From the NCBI GenBank assembly GCA_027055005.1, contig JALUNR010000018.1, forward strand, positions 1-15,949: DNA of 15,949 bases, written 5' to 3'. The translations under genes were made by a program, and so were the position numbers. The notes under the pieces are model-generated. The model was not told the DNA's origin, ran no database searches, and saw nothing but the letters and a program-made list of their open reading frames with translations. Positions 1-6,673 of this stretch are shown piece after piece. Origin of the DNA: Campylobacterales bacterium (GTDB lineage Bacteria; Campylobacterota; Campylobacteria; Campylobacterales; QNZT01). Each line of letters starts with the position of its first letter. Position 1 is the stretch's first letter.

Positions 1-159
1 TTAAATCAAGAGCAAATAGTTGTAAAATCATTAGAAAAAAACTATAAAAAGATAAAAGGAATTGGAGCTGCTACTATACGAGGAGATGGAAGTATAGGGC
101 TAATACTTGATATTATGAATATAGTTGAGGAAAATAAAACTATGGAGGTTATGGTATAA
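1..159 (+). CDS. cheA: Chemotaxis histidine kinase CheA, C-terminal fragment
   Basis: Only the last 52 residues and the TAA stop lie in the window; the 5' end is upstream. The visible part matches the end of the CheW-like regulatory (P5) domain of CheA, with the pattern G-I-G-A-A-T-I-R-G-D-G-S-I-G-L-I-L-D-I typical of the last strands before the C-terminus. CheA is the cytoplasmic kinase that couples to receptors through CheW and phosphorylates CheY. The stop at 157-159 abuts the cheW ATG at 160, so the two are surely co-transcribed. The protein ends about 25 residues after this motif, so it carries no C-terminal receiver domain, unlike the CheAY fusion of Campylobacter and Helicobacter. Identity rests on a short fragment plus the cheW neighbour. 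Confidence 0.82.
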   Translation, partial: LNQEQIVVKSLEKNYKKIKGIGAATIRGDGSIGLILDIMNIVEENKTMEVMV

Positions 160-597
160 ATGGAACATGTAATTTTTAAACTAATAAATGAAAATTTTGC
201 AATAAGATTAGATCAAATTAAAGAAATATTAGTATATGACCAAATAATATTAACCCCACTTTTTGATGAAGAACCATGGGTAAAAGGAGTTATAAATTTA
301 CGAGGAGAAGTTATACCTATTTTGGATTTAAGAATAAAATTCAATCAAGAAAATCCAACTTTTGACGATAATACAGTAGCAATAGTTGTAAAAACAGAAG
401 AAGAAAAACTAATAGGTATGATAGTAGATAAGATTGAACAAATAATCCCTATCAAAAAATCTCAAGTTTCACAAACTTATGATTTGGATATTGGAATAGA
501 TAGAAGATTTATAAAAAATCTTATTAAACTTAACGACACACAAATGACAGTTTTACTTGATATTGATAAAGTTTTAAAAATAGAAGAAAAAGCATAA
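160..597 (+). CDS. cheW: Chemotaxis coupling protein CheW
   Basis: A 145-residue single-domain CheW, the usual size. It is a cytoplasmic adaptor that links methyl-accepting receptors to CheA in signalling arrays. The hallmark G-V-I-N-L-R-G-E-V-I-P-I-L-D-L segment lies near residues 48-62, and the second half (I-G-M-I-V-D-K-I, then V-L-L-D-I-D-K-V) gives the closing SH3-like strands. The start ATG follows the cheA stop with no gap; GGAGG at 144-148, inside the end of cheA, is the likely ribosome binding site. The next gene, a CheY, begins 9 nt after its stop. Nothing unusual in length or motifs. Confidence 0.93.
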   Translation: MEHVIFKLINENFAIRLDQIKEILVYDQIILTPLFDEEPWVKGVINLRGEVIPILDLRIKFNQENPTFDDNTVAIVVKTEEEKLIGMIVDKIEQIIPIKKSQVSQTYDLDIGIDRRFIKNLIKLNDTQMTVLLDIDKVLKIEEKA

Positions 598-606
598 GGA
601 GAAGAA

Positions 607-993
607 ATGAAAATATTAATTGTTGATGATAGTCAGATCATGAGAAGAATACTAAAAGTAGGTATAGGAAAAATAGATAAAGATGCTGTTGTTTTAGAAG
701 CAGAAAATGGGAAAGAAGCATTGGATCTTTTAAGAAATAATCCTGATGTAGATTTTACTTTTTTAGATATAAATATGCCTATTATGAGAGGTGATGAAAT
801 GCTAAAAATAGTCAGAAATGACCCAGAACTTAAACATCATAAAATCATAATACAAACAACAGAGGGAAGAAAAGAAAAATTTTTAGAAATAAAATCAATG
901 GGAGTAAGTGGATATATTATAAAACCTTATACTCAAAAAATAGTAGAAAATATGGTAAAAAAACTAGTTGAAAAAATGAAAGCGACAGCATAA
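607..993 (+). CDS. cheY: Chemotaxis response regulator CheY (single receiver domain)
   Basis: A 128-residue stand-alone receiver domain. All the key positions are present: acidic pair D7/D8, phospho-acceptor D54 in F-L-D-I-N-M-P, switch threonine T84 followed by T85-E86, Y103, and the conserved K106-P107. These align with E. coli CheY D12/D13, D57, T87, Y106 and K109. There is no output domain, so the phosphorylated form probably binds the flagellar switch (FliM/FliN) or acts as a phosphate sink. It follows cheW by 9 nt with a good AAGGAG site at 596-601, so it belongs to the cheA-cheW operon. A hairpin overlaps its stop codon. Whether this is the main motor CheY or an accessory one cannot be told from the window. 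Confidence 0.88.
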   Translation: MKILIVDDSQIMRRILKVGIGKIDKDAVVLEAENGKEALDLLRNNPDVDFTFLDINMPIMRGDEMLKIVRNDPELKHHKIIIQTTEGRKEKFLEIKSMGVSGYIIKPYTQKIVENMVKKLVEKMKATA

Positions 994-1011
994 GGAAAAT
1001 ATCCTTATGCT
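987..1011. terminator. Bidirectional hairpin between cheY and glmU
   Basis: AGCATAAGGA (987-996) and TCCTTATGCT (1002-1011) form a perfect 10-bp stem with a 5-nt loop, covering the 3' ends of the convergent cheY and glmU genes. No long T run follows immediately on either strand, though A/T-rich tracts begin a few bases away (TTTTTT some 9 nt out on the minus strand). A shared factor-independent terminator is the simplest reading. Confidence 0.55.
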
Positions 1012-2296
1012 ATGAAAAAAACTTTTTAAAAAATCCTTCTACTATTTTTAAAGGTGTTCTACTTATAGCCAAACTTCCACTTTTAACATCTTGTATCACA
1101 GTTGTCCCCGCAGCAATAATAACATCATCTTCTATAACAACAGGAGCTACTAGTTGAGTATCGCTTCCAATAAATACATTTTTACCTATCTTTGTTTTAT
1201 ATTTTTTCTTTCCATCATAATTGCAAGTTATAGTTCCTGCCCCTATATTTGAACCTTCATCAATATCACTATCTCCTAAATAACTAAGATGCCCAGCTTT
1301 TACACCTTTTAGGATTGATTTTTTGACTTCTACAAAGTTTCCTATATGAGTATCTACTAGTTCTGAATTTGGTCTAACTCTTGCCATTGGACCAATAGAA
1401 CTATTTATAATCTCACTATCTTCTACAACTGAGTTTGTTTTTATATGAGAATTTATGATTTTTGTATCTCCCAAAAGAGAGACTCCATTTTCTATCATAC
1501 TCTCTCCCTCTATTTTCACACCACTCTCTACATAAATAGTTTCAGGGAGTCTAAATATCACTCCCTCTCTCATGAAGTTCTCTTTTATTCTTTTTTGCAT
1601 CAAAACTTCACTTTCACTCAAATCTTTTTTAGAGTTTACACCCTTAAAGTTTTCCTCTTTTACAAATAGTGGAGAAATTTTGAGTCCATCTTTTTTAGCC
1701 ATCTCCACTAAATCAGTTATATAGTACTCTTTTTGAGCATTGTCATTTGATAGTTTTGTAAGATAGTTTTTAAAAATATGAGATTTAAAAAGATATACTC
1801 CTGCATTTACTGTTTTTGTCTTTAATTCATCTTCATTTGCATCTTTTTGCTCCACTATTTTTACTACTTCATCACCATCTATGATAACTCTACCATATCC
1901 ATCTGGATTATTAAGTTTTATAACACTCATTACTATATCACTATTAAATTTTAAAAATCCCTCTAACTCACTAGATTCAACAAGTGGCATATCTCCATTT
2001 AAAACTAATATATTCTCATGCTTTGCACTAACTCCCATCACAGCTCCACCAGTTCCTGGATAATTTGCATGGTCTTGCAAAACAAAATTTATATCATCAA
2101 AATACTTTTGCATCTCATTCTCAACAAGTTTAGCTTGATGATACAACACAACACTCACATCATCACTCAATTTTTTTGCTTCTTTTATAGAATAATAAAG
2201 CATTTCATATCCACTTATCTTGTGTAAAACTTTAGGTAATTTTGACTTCATACGAGTACCTTTACCTGCTGCTAAAATAATTATTGATAATTTCAT
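1010..2296 (-). CDS. glmU: Bifunctional UDP-N-acetylglucosamine pyrophosphorylase / glucosamine-1-phosphate acetyltransferase GlmU
   Basis: A 428-residue cytoplasmic enzyme that acetylates glucosamine-1-phosphate and then couples it to UTP, giving UDP-GlcNAc for peptidoglycan and lipid A. The N-terminal uridyltransferase domain opens with L-A-A-G-K-G-T-R-M (residues 8-16) and has the metal-binding N-G-D-M-P-L segment. The C-terminal half is a left-handed beta helix with repeated hexapeptides, including K-A-G-H-L-S-Y-L-G-D and G-A-G-T-I-T-C-N-Y-D-G, which are acetyltransferase-site signatures. It is slightly shorter than the E. coli enzyme (456) as I recall it, but both domains look complete. 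It stands alone on the minus strand, diverging from motA and converging on cheY. The ATG at 2294-2296 has AAGGG some 6 nt upstream. Confidence 0.96.
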   Translation of the reverse strand: MKLSIIILAAGKGTRMKSKLPKVLHKISGYEMLYYSIKEAKKLSDDVSVVLYHQAKLVENEMQKYFDDINFVLQDHANYPGTGGAVMGVSAKHENILVLNGDMPLVESSELEGFLKFNSDIVMSVIKLNNPDGYGRVIIDGDEVVKIVEQKDANEDELKTKTVNAGVYLFKSHIFKNYLTKLSNDNAQKEYYITDLVEMAKKDGLKISPLFVKEENFKGVNSKKDLSESEVLMQKRIKENFMREGVIFRLPETIYVESGVKIEGESMIENGVSLLGDTKIINSHIKTNSVVEDSEIINSSIGPMARVRPNSELVDTHIGNFVEVKKSILKGVKAGHLSYLGDSDIDEGSNIGAGTITCNYDGKKKYKTKIGKNVFIGSDTQLVAPVVIEDDVIIAAGTTVIQDVKSGSLAISRTPLKIVEGFFKKFFS

Positions 2297-2315
2297 AAAA
2301 AACCCTTAAATATAT

Positions 2316-2342
2316 TAAACTTTTTTCTATTTTGTCCGATAT
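2316..2342 (+). promoter_or_regulatory. Sigma-28-like flagellar promoter upstream of motA
   Basis: TAAA at 2316-2319 is followed after exactly 15 nt by TCCGATAT at 2335-2342, close to the FliA consensus TAAA-N15-GCCGATAA. The motA ATG lies 34 nt further on, behind AAGGAAA at 2367-2373. The same bases include TATTAT (2340-2345), which could instead be a sigma-70 -10, so the sigma factor is inferred. Confidence 0.6.
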
Positions 2343-2376
2343 TATCTAAAGAATAATTAAAAACATAAGGAAACTA

Positions 2377-3144
2377 ATGGATTTAGGTAGTGTAATTGGT
2401 TTAGTTCTAACTATGGGATTACTTATTGCTTCAATGGCTATGGGTGTTGGGATTGGTCCATATATAGATGTACCATCTATTATGATTGTTTTTGGTGGAA
2501 CTATTGGTACTCTTCTCATAGCATTTAAGTTAGAGCAAATAAAAAGATTTGGTAAAATTTTTATGATAGCAATAAAACCACCTCAAATAGATACAACTGA
2601 AATAATAGAAAAAATAGTAACTTATGCAACAAAAGCAAGAAAAGAAGGAATCTTAGGAATAGAGACAGATGTATCAAATGAAGAAAATGAATTTTTAAAA
2701 AAAGGACTCTCCTTAGCAGTCGATGGTATAGAGCCTGAAAGTATAAAGGAAATGTTAGAAATAGAGTTAGAACAAATCTCTTCTCGTCATGCTGACAATG
2801 CCTCCCTTTTTGATCAAATAGCAGGATTTGCAGGAGCTATGGGAATGATAGGAACTCTAATAGGTTTGGTTGCTATGCTACTAAATATGGCAGATCCTGC
2901 AGCAATAGGACCAGCTATGGCAGTAGCACTTCTTACAACAATGTATGGTGCAATACTCGGAAATGTTTTTGGAGCTCCTATCGCAAATATCCTAATCCTT
3001 AGGGATAAAGAAGAGATTTTATCAAAAACTATGATTATAGAAGGAATCATGTCAATAAATGCTGGAGACAATCCAAGAAATATTGAAGCTAAACTATTTG
3101 CATTTTTAGAACCAGCAAATAGAAACTCTCAATTTGACAAATAG
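2377..3144 (+). CDS. motA: Flagellar stator protein MotA, PomA (sodium-type) like
   Basis: A 255-residue inner-membrane protein with four expected membrane segments (about 3-25, 33-50, 148-170, 180-205). With MotB it forms the ion channel whose cytoplasmic loop pushes on the FliG rotor. The sequence tracks Vibrio PomA closely: D31 in Y-I-D-V-P-S, the rotor-contact residues R88-K89 and E96 at the same numbers as in PomA, and the block A-M-G-M-I-G-T-L-I-G-L-V-A-M-L followed by I-G-P-A-M-A-V-A-L-L-T-T-M-Y-G-A-I-L. I therefore infer a sodium-driven stator, though the ion cannot be proved from sequence. It starts behind AAGGAAA and a sigma-28-like promoter, and motB follows 8 nt downstream. Confidence 0.94.
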   Translation: MDLGSVIGLVLTMGLLIASMAMGVGIGPYIDVPSIMIVFGGTIGTLLIAFKLEQIKRFGKIFMIAIKPPQIDTTEIIEKIVTYATKARKEGILGIETDVSNEENEFLKKGLSLAVDGIEPESIKEMLEIELEQISSRHADNASLFDQIAGFAGAMGMIGTLIGLVAMLLNMADPAAIGPAMAVALLTTMYGAILGNVFGAPIANILILRDKEEILSKTMIIEGIMSINAGDNPRNIEAKLFAFLEPANRNSQFDK

Positions 3145-3152
3145 GAAAAAAG

Positions 3153-3920
3153 ATGGCTAAAAAATGTCCTAAAGTAGAGTGTCCAAAGTGCCTTCCAGGA
3201 TGGCTTGCTGCCTTTGGAGATCTTATGAGTCTTCTTCTCTGCTTCTTTGTTCTACTTTTATCTATGTCAACAATGGATGCAAAAAAAGTCCAAGCAGCTG
3301 CAGGAAGTCTACAAGGAGCTATGAGTGTACTTGATGGAGAAACTTCTACTGATGTTCAAAACAATCAACTCCAAATAGCAACTCCAATCCAAAATGATAC
3401 TCAAACCTCAAAACAAGTAAAAAGTATGCAACAAACAATAGTAGAAACAAATGAAATGATAAAAAGTGCCACAGGACAAGAGATTACACTTCAAGAGAGT
3501 GAAGATGGTTTTTTGATAAGACTTCCAGCAAATATACTCTTTGCAAAAGCAAAAGCAAATATTATCAATGATGATGCTTATCTTTTTTTAAAAAGAATGG
3601 CTCTTATAATAGATAAACTTCCAAAAGATATGTATGTAAATGTTATAGGACATACAGATTCAACACCTGTTCATACGGATGAATTTAAAGATAATTGGGA
3701 ACTTTCAACGGCTAGAGCAGTATCAGTAGTAAAAGAACTTATAAAAGATGGAGTAAAACCTAAGTTTTTGGCAGCTTGTGGAAAAGCTGGATTTGACCCT
3801 ATCGCTTCAAATAATACAAGTGAAGGAAGAGCAAAAAATAGAAGAGTTGAATTATACTTTTTTTCTAAAAATAAAAAAAATGAAGAAAAAACAAAAAAGA
3901 GTATTTTAGATAAAAAATAG
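3153..3920 (+). CDS. motB: Flagellar stator protein MotB, PomB (sodium-type) like
   Basis: A 255-residue stator subunit: short cytoplasmic N-terminus, one membrane helix (about 17-38), a plug segment and a periplasmic OmpA/MotB domain that anchors to peptidoglycan. The ion-carrying aspartate is D23 in G-D-L-M-S-L-L-L-C-F-F-V-L-L, which matches the PomB segment around its D24, including the membrane cysteine (C30 here, C31 in PomB). The OmpA-like part shows N-V-I-G-H-T-D-S-T-P and later G-R-A-K-N-R-R-V-E-L. Three cysteines (C5, C10, C13) cluster before the helix. It is 8 nt after motA in the same operon. The C-terminal tail is lysine-rich and low complexity. Confidence 0.94.
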   Translation: MAKKCPKVECPKCLPGWLAAFGDLMSLLLCFFVLLLSMSTMDAKKVQAAAGSLQGAMSVLDGETSTDVQNNQLQIATPIQNDTQTSKQVKSMQQTIVETNEMIKSATGQEITLQESEDGFLIRLPANILFAKAKANIINDDAYLFLKRMALIIDKLPKDMYVNVIGHTDSTPVHTDEFKDNWELSTARAVSVVKELIKDGVKPKFLAACGKAGFDPIASNNTSEGRAKNRRVELYFFSKNKKNEEKTKKSILDKK

Positions 3921-3932
3921 TAACATAAGACT

Positions 3933-4799
3933 ATGAAAGATAAAATACAATACTATATAATTAAATTATTAATAAAGTTTATACTACTTTTCCCAAAAAA
4001 ATTAAGAAGAGTTTTTTTTACTTTTTTAGCATCTATAACTTATATATTTTATAGCAAAAATAAAAAAGTTATAGAAAAAAATCTAAAATATGTTTATAAT
4101 AACAATATATCTGAAGCAAAAATAAAATATATTCAAAAAGAGTGCTATAAAAAACTATTTTTAAATATATTAACTATTATTGAAGGAAATACTTACACGA
4201 AAGATGATTTAAAAAAAATCATAACTTTTGAAAATGAAAAATACATACAAAAGTTAGAAAAACCTTTTATTATCATCACTGCTCACTATGGAAATATAGA
4301 TCTTTTAGGATTGGTATTAGCAAAATTTTTTACAAAACTAACTCAAGTCCAACAAAAGATAAATAATCCCCTACTTTTTAAATATTTAGAACAACAAAGA
4401 GCAAATTATGGGATGAATATGGTAGAAAAACATGGAGCTGTAAAAAAACTCTTTTTTGCTTTGAAAAAGAAAGAACCCATATCACTTATTATTGACCAAA
4501 ATACAAATCCAAAATATTCTACAAAAGTTGATTTTTTAGGGAAAGAGGCATATCAAACTTTAACATCTTCTCAACTATCAAAAAAGTTTAATATCCCACT
4601 CCTTCCAGTCTTTATAACTCAAGATGGAGATAATTATAAAGTTATATTTAAAAAACCCATCTATCCTGAAGATAAAACATTAGAAGAGTTAAACCAACTT
4701 CAAGCAGATATAATGAGTAAAATGATATTTAAGTATCCCCAAGAGTGGTTTTGGTGTCATAAAAGATTTAAAAACTCAAATCCCTCTTTATACTATTAG
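3933..4799 (+). CDS. Lipid A biosynthesis lauroyl/myristoyl acyltransferase (LpxL/HtrB family)
   Basis: A 288-residue LpxL/LpxM-type acyltransferase, expected at the cytoplasmic face of the inner membrane, which adds a secondary acyl chain to lipid A. The N-terminus is a basic, hydrophobic anchor (about 5-40). The catalytic HX4D motif is H118-Y-G-N-I-D123, followed by a segment with I-D-Q-N (acceptor site region), and the protein ends with the family's W-F-W-C-H-K-R-F-K signature. Length is typical of the family. It begins 12 nt after motB with only a poor ribosome binding site, so it may be translated by coupling or from low-level readthrough. Its 3' end overlaps the convergent acpS by 32 bp. 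Very A/K-rich. Which acyl chain or position it serves is unknown. Confidence 0.87.
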   Translation: MKDKIQYYIIKLLIKFILLFPKKLRRVFFTFLASITYIFYSKNKKVIEKNLKYVYNNNISEAKIKYIQKECYKKLFLNILTIIEGNTYTKDDLKKIITFENEKYIQKLEKPFIIITAHYGNIDLLGLVLAKFFTKLTQVQQKINNPLLFKYLEQQRANYGMNMVEKHGAVKKLFFALKKKEPISLIIDQNTNPKYSTKVDFLGKEAYQTLTSSQLSKKFNIPLLPVFITQDGDNYKVIFKKPIYPEDKTLEELNQLQADIMSKMIFKYPQEWFWCHKRFKNSNPSLYY

Positions 4800-5148
4800 C
4801 AGTTTCTATAACACAAACAGCTACTGCATATTCGCCATCATGTGTTATAGAGAGTGAAGTCGAACTTATTTCAAACTCTTCCACTAATTTTTTTGAAAGT
4901 AAAAAATAAGGCTTTCCCCCATGCTCTTTTTTTATCTTTATATCAAAAAAAGAACACTTCTTACCTATACCTGTACCTAAAGCTTTACTAACTGCCTCTT
5001 TAGAAGCCCAAAATCCAGCAATTGTAGAAGAGTTTTTAGCTAAAAGTATTTCATCTAAGGATAAAAACTTCTTCAAAGCTCTATCTCCAAACTTGTTTAC
5101 AAACTCTTCTACTCTTGTTATCTTAACTAAGTCTATACCAACTTGCAT
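4768..5148 (-). CDS. acpS: Holo-[acyl-carrier-protein] synthase AcpS
   Basis: A 126-residue 4'-phosphopantetheinyl transferase that moves phosphopantetheine from CoA to a serine of apo-ACP, switching on fatty acid synthesis. The two magnesium-binding motifs are present: G-I-D-L with D6, and W-A-S-K-E-A-V-S-K-A-L-G-T-G with E51. The length is normal for AcpS. It lies 8 nt downstream of fliL on the same strand, and its ribosome site (AAGGAAG) overlaps the region of the fliL stop, so the pair is one operon. The fliL-acpS pairing is also found in Campylobacter. The last 32 bp overlap the 3' end of the opposing acyltransferase gene. Confidence 0.95.
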   Translation of the reverse strand: MQVGIDLVKITRVEEFVNKFGDRALKKFLSLDEILLAKNSSTIAGFWASKEAVSKALGTGIGKKCSFFDIKIKKEHGGKPYFLLSKKLVEEFEISSTSLSITHDGEYAVAVCVIETANSIKRDLSF

Positions 5149-5156
5149 CGTCTTCC

Positions 5157-5696
5157 TTACTGAATCACAAACTCCGTAAAAAATACATTTCTTACTTGTC
5201 CATCTACAAAAACTTTATTTAACTCATTTACTAACTCATCTTTTAAGTTTTCTTTACCTCTTATAGTACTTATCTCTTCATAAGATTTTGCTGATAATAC
5301 TCTTATGATGATATCCCTAATCAAAGGCTTTTTCTTATCAACCTCAGCTTGAAACTCAGGACTACTTAGCTCCAAGTTTATAGAAGTTCTAAGATAACGA
5401 TTTCCACCATCACTAGAAAGGTTCACTATAAATTTATTTAATGCATACATAGGACCTATATTTGTCAAATCATCACTTCGACCTCTCATCTCTTTATTTT
5501 TTCGATTTATTACTTTTGAATGCTTAGCACTATTTGCATCATGTATAACCTCTTCATCTCCATTTAACATCAAATAAGCAGCTATACCACCTCCAATAAG
5601 TATCAAAAATAAAATTGCTGATATTAAAATCATAACTTTACCTGAACCACCACCTTTTTGTTCTACTATTCCTTCTTGTTTTGCTACTTCAGCCAT
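5157..5696 (-). CDS. fliL: Flagellar basal body-associated protein FliL
   Basis: A 179-residue single-pass inner-membrane protein. Residues 1-20 are a short cytoplasmic, glycine-rich lead, 21-44 form the membrane helix, and the rest is periplasmic. The C-terminal half shows FliL features: Y-A-L-N-K-F-I-V-N-L, R-Y-L-R-T-S-I-N-L-E-L, then R-D-I-I-I-R-V-L-S and the ending V-F-F-T-E-F-V-I-Q. FliL rings the MotA/MotB stator and supports torque under load. It is first in the fliL-acpS operon, and diverges from the mlaE-like gene. The ATG at 5694-5696 has a strong AAGGAAGG site upstream. Confidence 0.93.
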   Translation of the reverse strand: MAEVAKQEGIVEQKGGGSGKVMILISAILFLILIGGGIAAYLMLNGDEEVIHDANSAKHSKVINRKNKEMRGRSDDLTNIGPMYALNKFIVNLSSDGGNRYLRTSINLELSSPEFQAEVDKKKPLIRDIIIRVLSAKSYEEISTIRGKENLKDELVNELNKVFVDGQVRNVFFTEFVIQ

Positions 5697-5711
5697 AATT
5701 TTCCTTCCTTT

Positions 5712-5720
5712 TGTTATAAT
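5712..5720 (+). promoter_or_regulatory. Perfect extended -10 promoter element
   Basis: TGTTATAAT matches TGn-TATAAT with no mismatch. Transcription would start near 5727, leaving a leader of about 135 nt before the mlaE-like ATG. No clear -35 box is seen, which is usual for Campylobacterota housekeeping promoters. It lies in the leader of the divergent fliL. Confidence 0.6.
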
Positions 5721-5726
5721 CTTATT

Positions 5727-5845
5727 TATTTTCCTTTGGGTCCCTTAAGGATTAAAGAGTAAGTTCCTAATTTCTCGCTCTTGTAAACTAAATCGTACAA
5801 AAGAGAGAAAACTTTAACTTTTTTTTACCAAAGTTAGTTTTTTTT
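5727..5845 (+). ncRNA. Possible small RNA or structured leader ending in hairpin plus T8
   Basis: Downstream of the extended -10 the spacer holds no ORF but has two folding units. The first is an imperfect hairpin: TTGTA (5781-5785) pairs with TACAA (5796-5800), extended by CTC/GAG past a two-A bulge. The second is TAACTTT (5815-5821) with AAAGTTA (5830-5836), followed by G and eight T (5838-5845). The mlaE-like ribosome site starts at once after the T run. The last hairpin has one G-C pair only, so termination would be weak. It could be an attenuator leader or a separate RNA of about 120 nt. I recognise no known RNA family. Confidence 0.3.
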
Positions 5846-5863
5846 AATGGAGAAGTATAAAAA

Positions 5864-6664
5864 ATGTCTATAATCGAAAATTTTTTTACTATTTTTGGTA
5901 AACCAGTATTCTGGATATTAAATATTTTCAACTCCCTTGGTAAATTTATTATTTTCAATATTAAACTAATTCCTCTAGCATTTAAACCACCTTATAGAAT
6001 AAAAGAGATTTTTACACAAATCGACTCTATAGGTATAGGCTCAATCGGAGTTATAGCACTAACTGGTATCTTTACAGGTATGGTTGAAGCAGTTCAACTA
6101 TATCAAGGTTTTCATGAATTTGGAGCTGAAAGTATTATGGGATATACTATCTTTATCTCTATTTCAAAAGAGTTAGGACCTGTATTTGCTGGACTTATGG
6201 TAACAAGTCGTGCTATATCAGCTATGGCAGCAGAACTTGGAACTATGAGGGTAACTGAACAAATAGATGCTCTTGATGTTTTAGCAGTTGACTCTAAAAA
6301 GTATCTTATTATTCCACGAATTATAGCAACAACTATATCTTTACCTATATTAGTAGCACTTTTTGACTTTTTAGGTAATGTTAGTGCATATTTTATATCA
6401 ACTAATGTTTTAGGAGTAAATCCTACTCAATATACCCAAACAATAAGTATGTACTTAGATTATAGTGAAATTTTTTCAGGTATATTAAAAGGTGCAGTTT
6501 TTGGCTGGATGATAAGCTCTATCGGAACTTATATCGGCTATACAGCAGGTGGAGGGGCAAAAGGAGTTGGAGTAGCAACTACAAATGCAGTTGTTTACTC
6601 AGCTATTATAGTTTTTGTGCTTGATTACTTTTTATCAGCACTATTTTTATTTTTGGATTGGTAA
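5864..6664 (+). CDS. mlaE: MlaE-family lipid ABC transporter permease
   Basis: A 266-residue integral membrane permease of the MlaE family, the inner-membrane channel part of the Mla-type ABC system that moves phospholipids between the two membranes. The diagnostic central block is complete: E-L-G-P-V-F-A-G-L-M-V-T-S-R, then A-A-E-L-G-T-M-R-V-T-E-Q-I-D-A-L, the cytoplasmic coupling region. About five to six hydrophobic helices flank it. Length is normal. The start at 5864 follows GGAGAAG at 5849-5855. The partner genes (ATPase MlaF, substrate protein MlaD) are not next to it; the next gene, 9 nt away, is a HerA-like ATPase of a different family. The partners must be elsewhere or absent. The exact lipid and direction of transport are unknown. 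Confidence 0.87.
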   Translation: MSIIENFFTIFGKPVFWILNIFNSLGKFIIFNIKLIPLAFKPPYRIKEIFTQIDSIGIGSIGVIALTGIFTGMVEAVQLYQGFHEFGAESIMGYTIFISISKELGPVFAGLMVTSRAISAMAAELGTMRVTEQIDALDVLAVDSKKYLIIPRIIATTISLPILVALFDFLGNVSAYFISTNVLGVNPTQYTQTISMYLDYSEIFSGILKGAVFGWMISSIGTYIGYTAGGGAKGVGVATTNAVVYSAIIVFVLDYFLSALFLFLDW

Positions 6665-6673
6665 GGAATATAG

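Noticed and set aside
1445..2227. Open frames on the plus strand inside glmU (60-74 codons)
   Set aside because: They lie wholly within a well-supported gene on the other strand, have no recognisable domain and no suitable ribosome sites; they are shadows of glmU codons.
2814..3071. 85-codon minus-strand frame inside motA
   Set aside because: It is the reverse of the conserved MotA membrane block; low-complexity hydrophobic product with no independent support.
4798..4822. Imperfect hairpin AGCAGTTT / AAACAGCT at the acyltransferase/acpS junction
   Set aside because: Has an internal A-A mismatch, a 9-nt loop and no T run; not better than expected in AT-rich DNA.
5738..5751. Near-palindromes GGGTCCC and CCTTAAGG in the fliL/mlaE spacer as operator
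   Set aside because: Short and only partly symmetric as a unit; no link to a known regulator, so mentioned only as part of the leader region.
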